From assembly GCF_007859955.1 (NCBI RefSeq), contig NZ_SJPR01000005.1:67670-131669 (forward strand): a stretch of DNA of 64,000 bases, in the 5' to 3' direction. Source of the stretch: Botrimarina colliarenosi (GTDB lineage Bacteria; Planctomycetota; Planctomycetia; Pirellulales; Lacipirellulaceae). This document shows positions 54,861-63,493 of this stretch, piece after piece (within the stretch, counting starts at the first letter, position 1; each line of letters begins with the position of its first letter). A program made the position numbers and the translations under genes. The notes below the pieces were generated by a model. It was not told where the DNA came from, did no database searches, and worked only from the letters and a program-made list of their open reading frames with translations.

Positions 54861-55020
54861 ACCTCCCCGGACGCGGCGCCACGTCTTGAGAACTAAGGCA
54901 GTCAGTCGTGATCGAGTGATCGCCCACCGTCGCTTTGGAACGGTATCTGCACCGGGGTACGGGACGACCCCGGCGACGTCGCGGGGGCAATCACTTATCC
55001 GATGAACCAGGAGCTCCCCC

Positions 55021-55926
55021 ATGACAATGCGTACTTTCACAGCGACAGCACTCGCTGTTGCTCTCACCACAGGACTAGGCGTCGCGACGGCGCAGGACGT
55101 CGGCAAGGCGGATGTTTCGCCCCAGGAAGACATGTCGTTCGATACGCGGGTGGGCAACGAGCCCGAGTCGTTCAACGAAGGCCAGCGCGGCGCGACACGT
55201 CCCGCCAACCGGGCTCAGTACCAACCGGCTGGGCAGCAACCGGCTGGGCAACTCGGCGCGCAGGGTGAGCGTTACGAAGCCCGCCGCGTCGTGAATGCTG
55301 GCGCCACTCAGCAGGGCGTCACCATTCAAGAAGCCCTCGTCAAGAAATTGACCAAGGCGAATGACGCCGAGATCGAGCTCGCGAAGATGGCGCAAGAGAA
55401 GACCGACAACGACGAGGTCCGCAAGCTCACCAAGACGATCATCGAGGACCACAAGGCGCTGAACGAGTCGCTGCAGCAAGTTAGCAAGCAGCAAGGCAAC
55501 GACCGCAACTCGCCCAACTCGAACTCGAATGACCGGGGCCAGACCAACCAGAACGCCAATCAGGCGAACCGGCCTCAACTCGGTCAGAACCAGGGTCGTC
55601 CGATGACCGCCAATGGCCAGCCGTCGGAGACCATACCGCAGCAATTCTGCGACATTGGAGAAAAGGCGTGCGATAACGCCCTCAAGATGACCAAGGACAT
55701 GCTGAAGGACTACGACGGTCAAGACTTCAACATGGCGTACCTCGGTCAGCAGTGCGTCGCCCACACGATGATGCTCGCCGAACTCAAGGCGATCCAGAGC
55801 GAGGGGCCTCAGGAGCTGAAGTCGGTTGCCGAGAAGGCGATCACCAAGGTCGAGAAGCACCTCAAGACGGTCAAGCAGCTCGCAAAGGACCTTGAGGACG
55901 ACCGGGAAGGTTCGAAGAACAGCTAA
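55021..55926 (+). CDS. Secreted DUF4142-type protein with Asn/Gln-rich insertion
   Basis: 301 residues. Signal peptide (TATALAVALTTGLGVATA). The DUF4142 four-helix ferritin-like pattern appears in VKKLTKANDAEIELAKMAQEK and RKLTKTIIEDHKALNESLQQV, and again in FNMAYLGQQCVAHTMMLAELKAIQ. Between helices 2 and 3 is a low-complexity insertion of about 60 residues rich in Asn, Gln and Ser. A repeated QPAGQ element precedes the fold. Planctomycetes often have such proteins at the cell surface. A terminator follows. Confidence 0.82.
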   Translation: MTMRTFTATALAVALTTGLGVATAQDVGKADVSPQEDMSFDTRVGNEPESFNEGQRGATRPANRAQYQPAGQQPAGQLGAQGERYEARRVVNAGATQQGVTIQEALVKKLTKANDAEIELAKMAQEKTDNDEVRKLTKTIIEDHKALNESLQQVSKQQGNDRNSPNSNSNDRGQTNQNANQANRPQLGQNQGRPMTANGQPSETIPQQFCDIGEKACDNALKMTKDMLKDYDGQDFNMAYLGQQCVAHTMMLAELKAIQSEGPQELKSVAEKAITKVEKHLKTVKQLAKDLEDDREGSKNS

Positions 55927-55958
55927 TCCTTACCCTCTCGGATGAGGCAATCGAACGA

Positions 55959-55995
55959 CGGCCCGGCTCTACCAAGAGCCGGGCCGCTTTTTTTG
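55959..55995 (+). terminator. Rho-independent terminator
   Basis: Hairpin CGGCCCGGCTCT / AGAGCCGGGCCG followed by a long T-run, 33 bp after the DUF4142 stop. Confidence 0.92.
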
Positions 55996-56033
55996 GTTTC
56001 AGCCCCGAGGGCGACTGGCCAGCCGTTCCGTCG

Positions 56034-56113
56034 ATCAGCCGCAGGGCGCTAGCCCCGGTTCTGTCGCGAGGTGGAAACACCGAATGAACCGGGGCTAGCG
56101 CCCTGCGGCTGAT
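56034..56113. repeat. Long palindrome, family D copy 2
   Basis: Arms ATCAGCCGCAGGGCGCTAGC...GGTTC and complement around a 24-nt spacer. Related to 19295-19359 and, through GCGCTAGC and the AGCCG start, to the RAYT flanks. It lies between convergent ends of the DUF4142 and GH43 genes. Confidence 0.88.
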
Positions 56114-56201
56114 TGCTGGTTCCGTAGCCTCCGATTCACCACGGCGTCTATCGAGTGGCGTTGGTTGTCGGCAAGTCGGATCTACAATACGGCCGTTGCC
56201 G

Positions 56202-57818
56202 CTACTTGCCACTCTCGATCGTGTCGCTGATGCGGAAGTAATTGAAGTCGGCGGCGCCGCCCGCTTGTTCGGACGCCAGGTTGAAAAAGGCGAATCGGTA
56301 GCCCATGAAGTGCGGGAGCGTGTACCGCATCTTCAGGGGGGCGCCGAGCGGTATCCAATCGGCCTGCTCATCGAGACGGTAGGCAAAGTAAGCCTGGTCC
56401 TCGCCGCGTGGGCTAAAGTCACACTCGACGCGTAGTTCGACAACGTCTTGCGAGAGCGGCAGCCGGGCTTCTTCAACCGGCTCGTCGCCGTTGGCGGTGG
56501 TCAAGACGAGCGACTTGCCGTGGGCGTCGATCCGTACGCCGACGACGCCGTAGTGCCGCTGCAACACGCCGAGGCCGGCGTAGTCGCCCGGTTTCATGCC
56601 CGACGTGTCGAGCCGCGTGGTCGCCGCCGACTCGGGGCCGAAGGTTCGCTGGGTGAGCGTGTTGCGGGTTTGGAGGAAGTCGTCGTCGGTTCGACCGGTC
56701 GTCAGGCGCAGCCAACCCGGGCGTGCGTTGAGTGACCAGAGTGCGGCCACGGGGTTGTGGTTCCATTGCCACGCCAGCGGCAACGGCCGGTCCCCCGGGG
56801 CGCGGTCGAACTCGTCCGATCCGACGAGGGTCTCCAAGCCATCGGGGTCGGCCGGCAGGTCGAGCGTCGTGGGCGCCTTGCCGTCGACGCCGAAGACGGG
56901 CCAACCCGCCTCCCAATGGACCGGGACCAAGAACGGCGTGCGGCCGACCGCGCTGTAGTCTTGGAACAGCAAGGCGTACCAATCCCCTTCGGGGGTGTCG
57001 ACGATGGTCCCCTGGGCGACGCCTTGGTCGCTGAGGACGACGCGTCCCTCGTAGGGGCCGGTGATCTTTTCGGCGCGATGAACGATCTGAGTGCGGACGC
57101 CCCCCCGCGGCCACGTGATGTTAAACAGATAGTACTTGCCGTCGTGCTTGATGAGTTGAGACCCTTCGGCCCGTAGCATGATCCGGTCGCCCGCCACGCG
57201 GCTGGCGTCCGTAACAATCACCTGGTCGACGCCGCCCGGCTTGACGCCCGACACGTCGGCGGTCAGCTCAACAAGCCGCAAATCGCCGCCGCCGTAGACC
57301 ATGTAGACGCGCCCGTCGTCGTCGAAGAAGAGCGAACTGTCGTGAAGCGAGGGCTTGAACGCGTTCGCCCGCCACGGTCCCTTCTCCGGGTCGCGGGTCG
57401 TATAGACGTGGGTCTTGCCGGTCGTCGAAGAAAAGGTCGTGACGTAAAACTGTCCGCCGTGGTGGCGGAGGCTGCTCGCCCAAGAGCCCCGCCCGTAGGC
57501 GTTGGCGCCGTTCGCTAGATTCAGAGCGTCGTTGTCATCAAGGGTGTCGTAGGCGTAAGCGATCAGGTCCCAATCAACGAGGTCGTGCGACTTCATGATG
57601 GGCACGCCCGGCGCCATATGCATCGTCGTGCTGCTCATGTAGTAGGTGTCCCCCACGCGGATGACGGCCACGTCCGGGACGTCGGCGAAGAGGATCGGGT
57701 TCGTGGCTTGCTGACCCGGAGCGGCCGAGGCGCTCCAAGAGCTGCTCGCCAGTGTGAGAAGGCCGACCAACAAGGCCGCTGGCGTACGTGTGTTCAAACG
57801 AGAGTGACCGACAACCAT
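56202..57818 (-). CDS. Secreted glycoside hydrolase family 43 protein
   Basis: 538 residues from the ATG at 57818, giving a proper signal peptide (TPAALLVGLLTLASSSWSASA); the longer TTG frame is rejected. The five-bladed propeller begins with NPILFADVPDVAVIRVGDTYYMSSTT (catalytic base Asp), continues with KPSLHDSSLFFDDDGRVYMVYGGG (Asp) and RAEGSQLIKHDGKYYLF (general acid Glu), all three acids in place. A C-terminal beta-sandwich of about 200 residues (FLQTRNTLTQRTFGPE, YFAYRLDEQADWIPLG) is as in GH43 xylosidase/arabinofuranosidase enzymes. It likely attacks plant or algal xylan/arabinan side chains. Confidence 0.9.
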   Translation of the reverse strand: MVVGHSRLNTRTPAALLVGLLTLASSSWSASAAPGQQATNPILFADVPDVAVIRVGDTYYMSSTTMHMAPGVPIMKSHDLVDWDLIAYAYDTLDDNDALNLANGANAYGRGSWASSLRHHGGQFYVTTFSSTTGKTHVYTTRDPEKGPWRANAFKPSLHDSSLFFDDDGRVYMVYGGGDLRLVELTADVSGVKPGGVDQVIVTDASRVAGDRIMLRAEGSQLIKHDGKYYLFNITWPRGGVRTQIVHRAEKITGPYEGRVVLSDQGVAQGTIVDTPEGDWYALLFQDYSAVGRTPFLVPVHWEAGWPVFGVDGKAPTTLDLPADPDGLETLVGSDEFDRAPGDRPLPLAWQWNHNPVAALWSLNARPGWLRLTTGRTDDDFLQTRNTLTQRTFGPESAATTRLDTSGMKPGDYAGLGVLQRHYGVVGVRIDAHGKSLVLTTANGDEPVEEARLPLSQDVVELRVECDFSPRGEDQAYFAYRLDEQADWIPLGAPLKMRYTLPHFMGYRFAFFNLASEQAGGAADFNYFRISDTIESGK

Positions 57819-57870
57819 GGCGAATGAAGAGAGCACTTGCGTGCAGTTAGAGGTAATTGTTTCGAACAAC

Positions 57871-58914
57871 TCAATTTACTGCGATGATTGTCATCCCGGC
57901 CCCACGGTAGTCGCCGAGCGCCGCTAATGCAGCCGGCGCTTCGGCCAGTGTAATTGTGCGGTCGACGAGCCGTAGCGGGTCGATTCTGCCGTTGGACACG
58001 AGCTCGAAGAGGGCCGGGTAGCGGTGGGCTTGGAGGCCGTGGCTGCCGACGATCTCGAGTTCCCAGCCGAGGACGCGGCCCATCGCGACGCGGGGGTCGG
58101 CGTCGTCGCCCACGAGCAGGCCGACCTGCACGTGGCGGCCGCGGCGGCGGAGGCACGCCAGCGAATTGGCGAACGTCGCGCGGCTCCCCAGGGCGTCGAG
58201 CGATGCGTCGGCGCCGCCGTGCGTTAGATCAACGATCGCGGCAGCAACGTCGGGCGTTTCGCTGGCGTTGATCGTCGCGACGGCGCCGAAGGCCTTGGCG
58301 AGTTCGAGGGGCTCGGGGCGGATGTCGATCGCGATCGGCCGGGCGCCGAGCGCCGCGGCGGTCATCACGGCCGACAGGCCGACGCCACCGCAGCCGTGGA
58401 CCGCGACCCAATCGCCCGGCTGCGGCGCCGCTTGGATCGCGACGGCGCGGTAGGCGGTCGCGAGCCGGCAGCCGAGGCTCGCGGCGGTGACGCTTGTCAT
58501 GCCCTCGGGGAGCGACAGCAGGTTCTCATCGGCGTAACGCACTGCGACAAGCTCGGCGTACGAACCCCACGCGCTGAAGCCGGGTTGGAACTGTTGGGGG
58601 CAGACGTGTTGATCGCCGCGCTCGCAGGTGGAACAGTGGCCGCAGCCGCCGACGAACGGGATGGTGACCCGCTCGCCGCCACGCCACTTGGTGACGTCAC
58701 GGCCGACGGCGACGACGACGCCCGCCAGCTCATGGCCTGGCACATGGGGCAGCGAGCGGATGTCGGGGTCGTGGCCTTGCCAGCCGTGCCAGTCGCTGCG
58801 GCAGAGGCCGGTCGCTTCGACGCGGATGACGACGCCGTCGTCATGCGGCGTGGGGTCGGCGACGGTCGCCAACTCGGGCGGCGCGCCGAAGGCGTGGTAG
58901 AGGACCGCTTGCAT
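57871..58914 (-). CDS. Zinc-dependent alcohol dehydrogenase family protein
   Basis: 347 residues from the ATG at 58914 ([18 protein letters not shown]); an ATG seven codons upstream is possible. Medium-chain dehydrogenase: catalytic zinc ligands in [10 protein letters not shown] and [10 protein letters not shown], structural zinc cysteines in [15 protein letters not shown], and a Rossmann motif [12 protein letters not shown]. The sequence near the C-terminus has a decayed copy at 54545-54860. Substrate unknown; a D-arabinitol/sorbitol or aryl-alcohol role cannot be distinguished. Confidence 0.92.
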   Translation of the reverse strand: MQAVLYHAFGAPPELATVADPTPHDDGVVIRVEATGLCRSDWHGWQGHDPDIRSLPHVPGHELAGVVVAVGRDVTKWRGGERVTIPFVGGCGHCSTCERGDQHVCPQQFQPGFSAWGSYAELVAVRYADENLLSLPEGMTSVTAASLGCRLATAYRAVAIQAAPQPGDWVAVHGCGGVGLSAVMTAAALGARPIAIDIRPEPLELAKAFGAVATINASETPDVAAAIVDLTHGGADASLDALGSRATFANSLACLRRRGRHVQVGLLVGDDADPRVAMGRVLGWELEIVGSHGLQAHRYPALFELVSNGRIDPLRLVDRTITLAEAPAALAALGDYRGAGMTIIAVN

Positions 58915-58968
58915 GCGAGGCAGCGAGGAAGGCAAGGCGAAAAGGGAACGAACACGATGCCCCAGAGT

Positions 58969-59120
58969 ATCCCCCTCCTTTTTACGGAGGGGCTAGGGGA
59001 GAGTCGCGTTACTCCGTGGCGTGGCCGGCTTGGGGGCGGAGGCCGGCGTGGCACAGGGAAGCGATCGCCGCGGGACGCTCTCTCCCCTCACCTAACCTCT
59101 CCCCTCAAGGGGAGAGGGAT
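58969..59120. repeat. Long inverted repeat, family G copy 2
   Basis: Arms ATCCCCCTCC...GGAGGGGCTAGGGGAGAG and an imperfect complement around a GC-rich middle. Same architecture as 47977-48090. It lies between the alcohol dehydrogenase start and the 3' end of the nuclease-domain gene. Confidence 0.85.
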
Positions 59121-59157
59121 AAAGAAAAAAAAGCCGGCGTCGATTGGGATCCCGTGC

Positions 59158-59574
59158 TCAGCCCTCTTGCTGCTCGCGCATCACATCGTTCAGCACGTCT
59201 TCGCTCACAAAAATCGGCAGCGGCGGCTCGCAGGTGACGGCGACGGCGATGGCGTCGCTCGGGCGGGCGTCGATCTCCAGCAGCTCGCCATCCTGGCGGA
59301 CACGGAGGCGCGCGTAGTAGACGTGGTCACGCAGTTCGGTGATGACGACGTCTTGCAGCTGGCCGCCTAGTTCTTCGATAGCGGCGACCAACAGGTCGTG
59401 CGTCAACGGCCGCGTCGTCTCGAGGTGCTTGACGTGCCGGTCGATGCTGGTGGCCTCGAACCAACCGATAAGGATCGGGAAGCTGCGGGGGCCGTCGACT
59501 TCCTTGAGATAGACGACCTGCTGATCGTTGATCTCGCTAATGATGATCCGCGACAGCTCCATAGCGACCGGCAT
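59158..59574 (-). CDS. Bifunctional nuclease (BFN/DUF151) family protein
   Basis: 138 residues from the ATG at 59574 (MPVAMELSRIIISEI); a second ATG at 59562 is possible and longer frames are rejected. Core signature VYLKEVDGPRSFPILIGWFEATSID, RPLTHDLLVAAIEELGG and ARPSDAIAVAVTCEPPLPIFVSEDVL is the DUF151/BFN fold, whose plant relatives have RNase and DNase activity. Bacterial role uncertain. Confidence 0.9.
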   Translation of the reverse strand: MPVAMELSRIIISEINDQQVVYLKEVDGPRSFPILIGWFEATSIDRHVKHLETTRPLTHDLLVAAIEELGGQLQDVVITELRDHVYYARLRVRQDGELLEIDARPSDAIAVAVTCEPPLPIFVSEDVLNDVMREQQEG

Positions 59575-59695
59575 GGCGCGATTCCTTACGACGACGAGCG
59601 GGGAGTGGGGGCGTGGCGAGGGCAGACCGCAGTATAGCCAGTGGACGGCGATTTGTGCGTGGGGTTGGTGGCGAAGTCGGAACCGCTGCGAAGTT

Positions 59696-59854
59696 GAAAC
59701 CGCCAAGTCGCCAAGAGCGCTAAGGTGCGCCAACCGCTTTCTTGACGAGATCAACAGGATTGGCGGGATCAGGGTTCCCTCCTGTCGATCCGGTGAATCC
59801 TGTCCAAGCCTTCTTCCTGGCGAACCTTGGCGCTCTTGGCGTCATGGCGGTTCC
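59696..59854. repeat. Nested inverted repeat, family I
   Basis: Outer arms of about 38 nt with mismatches (GAAACCGCCAAGTCGCCAAG... against ...CTTGGCGTCATGGCGGTTCC) and an inner imperfect pair around AACAGGATTGGCGGGATCA. It fills the 284-bp space between the BFN start and the transporter stop. Confidence 0.8.
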
Positions 59855-59858
59855 CCTC

Positions 59859-61298
59859 TCAAACCCCCAAGAGCAGCGTCGCCAACGCCGTCACGACGAC
59901 CACACCGATCAGGTTGAGCGCCAGGCCTTCGCGGGCCATGTCGCGGGCCTCGACGCCGGCGCCGTAGACGGCCGCGTTCGGGGGGGTCGCGACGGGGAGC
60001 ATGAAGGCGAAGCTGGCGCTGATGGCGGCGGGGAACATCAACAGGCTCGCCTCGATTCCGGTCGACTGCGACATGGCGGCCAATAAGGGCATCAGCATCG
60101 CCGTGGTGGCGGTGTTGCTGGTGACCTCGGTGAGGAACGTCACGGCAAGGCAGAGGCTGCCGACGAGCAGCGGTGTGGGCATCGTCGCCAACGCGTTGAG
60201 CGACTCGCCGAGGGCGTCGCTCAGGCCCGAGTTGCCGAACGCACGGGCCAGCACCAAGCCGCCGCTGAACAGCAGGAGCATGCCCCAAGGGATCTTCACG
60301 GCGGTCTGCCAGTCGAGCAGCTTGGGGGCGGGCTCGCCGGGCCCGGAAGGTTCGCCCGAGGGGATCAAGAAGAGCGCCACGACCGCCAGGAGGCCGACGC
60401 TGGCGTCGTTCGCCCCCGGGAGGCCGAGGGCGCCGCTCCAACCACCGAACGGGTCCTTACGCATTATCCACAGGAGGGCCGTCACGCCGAAGACGACGAG
60501 CGTCCGCCACTCGGCGGTGCGCCAGGGTCCCGGGTGCGGCAGGTCGGTCTCGGCCGGCCCGCCCAGACCGCGCGACAGCCAGAACGCCGCGATCGGCAGC
60601 ATCACGACCGCGACAGGCAGGCCAAAGGTCATCCACGTCATGAACGTCGGCTCGGCCCCCGAGACGGCGGCGTATTCTTGCAGGCAGATCAGGTTGGGGG
60701 GCGATCCGATCGGCGTCGCGACGCCGCCAATGTTCGCTCCGTAGGCGATCGACAACAGCAGCGCCGTCCGCAGCCGCCGGTCGGTCACCCCTTGCAACGC
60801 GGCGACGCCGATCGGCAGCAGCATCAACGCCGTGGCGGAGTTCGAGACCCACATGCTGACCCCCCCCGCGGCGAGCATGAAGCCGAGCACCAACTGCCGG
60901 CCACTGACGACGGGCGCCCCCTCGCCAGAGACGGGACGCGCGGCGATCGCCCGGGGGCCCAGCGCGCAGAGCCGGATCATGCCGATCGCCAGCCGGCGGT
61001 GCCCGCCGCTGTGCTCGAGCGACGTGGAGAGGATGAACCCGCCAAGGAACAGCAGCACCATCGGGTTGCCATACGCCTCGCCGACTTCCTTCGCCGAGAC
61101 GATGCCGAGCAGCGGAAAGAGGGCGACCGGCAAGAGCGACGTCACCGGGATCGGGATCGGCTGCGCCACCCACCAAATCGCGCACAGCGCCGCGATCCCC
61201 GCTGTCCAAGCGGCGGCGGGGCTGAGGCCCTGCGACACACTAAACAGGCCGATCGCGGCGGCGGCGAGAGGTCCCGCGTAAAGGGTGAGGCGTTGCAT
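59859..61298 (-). CDS. DASS family (SLC13) Na+/dicarboxylate or sulfate symporter
   Basis: 479 residues with about eleven membrane segments. The paired Ser-Asn-Thr-type signatures are SMWVSNSATALMLLPI in the first half and LTEVTSNTATTAMLMPLL in the second. IAYGANIGGVATPIGSPPNLI and SFAFMLPVATPPNAAVYG complete the two pseudo-repeats. Transport of C4-dicarboxylates or sulfate cannot be told apart here. Confidence 0.92.
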   Translation of the reverse strand: MQRLTLYAGPLAAAAIGLFSVSQGLSPAAAWTAGIAALCAIWWVAQPIPIPVTSLLPVALFPLLGIVSAKEVGEAYGNPMVLLFLGGFILSTSLEHSGGHRRLAIGMIRLCALGPRAIAARPVSGEGAPVVSGRQLVLGFMLAAGGVSMWVSNSATALMLLPIGVAALQGVTDRRLRTALLLSIAYGANIGGVATPIGSPPNLICLQEYAAVSGAEPTFMTWMTFGLPVAVVMLPIAAFWLSRGLGGPAETDLPHPGPWRTAEWRTLVVFGVTALLWIMRKDPFGGWSGALGLPGANDASVGLLAVVALFLIPSGEPSGPGEPAPKLLDWQTAVKIPWGMLLLFSGGLVLARAFGNSGLSDALGESLNALATMPTPLLVGSLCLAVTFLTEVTSNTATTAMLMPLLAAMSQSTGIEASLLMFPAAISASFAFMLPVATPPNAAVYGAGVEARDMAREGLALNLIGVVVVTALATLLLGV

Positions 61299-61497
61299 AC
61301 CGGGGCGACGTGAGAAGCAAGACGAGGGGGCCAGAAGCGGGGTCCGGCGCCTATCGTAGCCGCTCCGTCGAGGGGGTGTCGCGTCGCCCTCAGCGGGCGG
61401 CCAGCGGAAAACAGGGAAGGAAGTAGTTTGGCGGCGTGCGTCAAGACGGTTAGGCTTGGGGACGCGGCTCTACACCTTCCCCCGGGAGTTCGGTGCG

Positions 61498-62772
61498 ATG
61501 CTCAAGTCGGCTCTAGCGATCACGCTGTTCCTTGGCGCCGCCCTCGCCGAGGGACGCGACTGGCCCCAGTTCCGCGGTCCGGAAGCGACGGCGATTGCCG
61601 ACGCGGCCGGGGTCCCCGCTACCTGGAGCGGCACGCAGAACGTCGCCTGGGCGATCGACGTGCCGGGCGACGGCTGGTCGGCCCCCATCGTCGTGGGCGA
61701 CAGGGCGTTCTTAACAACGGCGGTTCCGGCGCAGCCCGGCTCAAGCGTGCTGCGCTTCGAGACGCACTGCTACGACGTCGCCACGGGCGAGCTGCTGTGG
61801 AAACGCTCGGCGCGCGAAGGCGAGCCGCGCGAGCCGACGCACCGCGACAACACGTTTGCGAGTGAGACCCCCGTCACCGACGGCGAACGCGTCTATTCGT
61901 ACTTCGGCATGAACGCCCTGGCGTGCTACGACCTGTCGGGCGAGCCGGTGTGGCAGAAGGACCTCGGCGCCTACCCGATGGACAACGGCTGGGGCACCTC
62001 GAGCAGCCCCGCGGTCGCCGACGGAAAACTCTTCGTACAGATCGACAACGAGGCCGACTCGCACCTCGTAGCGCTCAACACCAATGACGGCAGCGAGGCG
62101 TGGCGTGTCGAACGGCCCGGCGAGGACTCCAACTGGAGCACGCCGGTCGTCTGGAACAACTCGCAGCGCACCGAGCTCGTCGTGGGGGGCCGGACCATCC
62201 GTTCCTACGACCTGGCGAGTGGTGAAGAGCTGTGGTCGATGGAGATCGGCGGCCGCAGCTCGGCGACAGCGACCCCGATAGGCGACGTCCTGTACGTCGG
62301 CAGCGAGGACCGCAGCTCGCGCGGCGGCACGGCGGGCGGCCTCTTCGCGGTGAAGGCGGGCGCGTCAGGAGCGATTGACGTCACCGACCCCAACGCCGAG
62401 GGCCTGGCGTGGGCCAACCTGCGCGGCGCGATCGGCATCGCCTCGCCCCTCGTCTACGACGGCTTCATCTACGTCCCCGAGCGCCGCGGGGGCGTCGTCC
62501 GCGTCCACGACGCGGCGACCGGCGAGCAGGTGAACCGCAAACGGCTCCCCGGCGGCGGCGTCTTCTGGGCCTCCCCCCTGGCGATCGACGGCCGGGTCCT
62601 CGTCATGGACGAGGGGGGCAAGACCTTCGTCCTCGAACCGGGCGCCGAGCTCAAGGTGCTGGAGGTCAACGAACTCGACGGCCGCTTTTGGTCGACCCCC
62701 GCGGTGGTCGATGGCGCACTGCTGATCCGCAGCCAGCGCAAGCTGTACTGTGTGCGAGCGGCGGGTCTGTAA
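61498..62772 (+). CDS. Secreted PQQ-like beta-propeller protein
   Basis: 424 residues from the ATG at 61498; a longer TTG frame is rejected. Signal peptide (LAITLFLGAALAEG) then the family start DWPQFRGPEATAIAD and several blades with W-type motifs (GELLWKRSAREGEP, GEPVWQKDLGAYP, GSEAWRVERPGED, GEELWSMEIGGRS). It belongs to the PQQ-binding-like group very common in planctomycetes and often without cofactor; no enzymatic role is claimed. Confidence 0.88.
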   Translation: MLKSALAITLFLGAALAEGRDWPQFRGPEATAIADAAGVPATWSGTQNVAWAIDVPGDGWSAPIVVGDRAFLTTAVPAQPGSSVLRFETHCYDVATGELLWKRSAREGEPREPTHRDNTFASETPVTDGERVYSYFGMNALACYDLSGEPVWQKDLGAYPMDNGWGTSSSPAVADGKLFVQIDNEADSHLVALNTNDGSEAWRVERPGEDSNWSTPVVWNNSQRTELVVGGRTIRSYDLASGEELWSMEIGGRSSATATPIGDVLYVGSEDRSSRGGTAGGLFAVKAGASGAIDVTDPNAEGLAWANLRGAIGIASPLVYDGFIYVPERRGGVVRVHDAATGEQVNRKRLPGGGVFWASPLAIDGRVLVMDEGGKTFVLEPGAELKVLEVNELDGRFWSTPAVVDGALLIRSQRKLYCVRAAGL

Positions 62773-62850
62773 GCTCAGAAGGGGTGTCGAGATGCGAAGC
62801 CTCTTCCCGGCAACGTTCCTAGATCAGTTGCGAAAACTCGCAGGGTAGAG

Positions 62851-63493
62851 TCAATCGTCGTCGACTTCTTTTTTAACGTCGGAGTCGGCGAGTTCGATCA
62901 ACTCGTCGGCGGTCATTGAGGTGCGGGTGATGTCCGCGTCGATTGTGAGCGTGAATTCTTGAGGCTTCGCTAGGTTCGCAGCGAAGAGATGCCGTTTGAT
63001 CTCGAACTCGCCGCTCTGTCCAACGCCAAGATAGAACTCATCAGTCCAGACCTTGCGTCCTGGCTGAAGGTTGCCGCACTCAATCTCCACCTTCGTTTCG
63101 TGTTCGCCCCTATCAATGTCCACGTAGCCATCGCGTCGCACCACTGGACGAATCTTCAAGTCCCGCATCGGATTGGCAACGAATCGGTTTTCCCTGCGTT
63201 TTGGAACCTCCGGCGCCTCAGACCAGTCGATGATTCCATAGTCTTGACCGTTTGGAACGCAGATTTCGACTCGCACATCTTTGGCGGCAGCTTCCCCCGT
63301 ATTCAGCACCATAAGTCGGCTCGTCTTGATAAGCCGATGGAAGAACGTGAAGTTGGCAAACTCGGTGTAGAAATCCGCATTTAACCGGTCGTGAAGACTG
63401 AGCGACGATACGCTCGGTAATTGAAAGACTCCACCTCCGGGCAGACAGATTGGTGCCGGAGTGTCGTCCAGTATCGGGAGTTGCTCGGCCTTA
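62851..63493 (-). pseudogene. Hypothetical gene cut off at its 5' end by an IS element
   Basis: An open frame from the stop at 62851 reads as protein up to the IS boundary at about 63493. It includes VLNTGEAAAKDVRVEICVPNGQ and, upstream of the first Met at 63312, FYTEFANFTFFHRLIKTSRL and LPILDDTPAPICLPGGGVF, which are clearly coding. The only in-frame ATG left is 63312, so at most a 153-residue fragment is made. The remaining part looks like a beta-rich domain with a charged tail. The family was not recognised. The composition is lower in GC than its neighbours. Confidence 0.7.
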
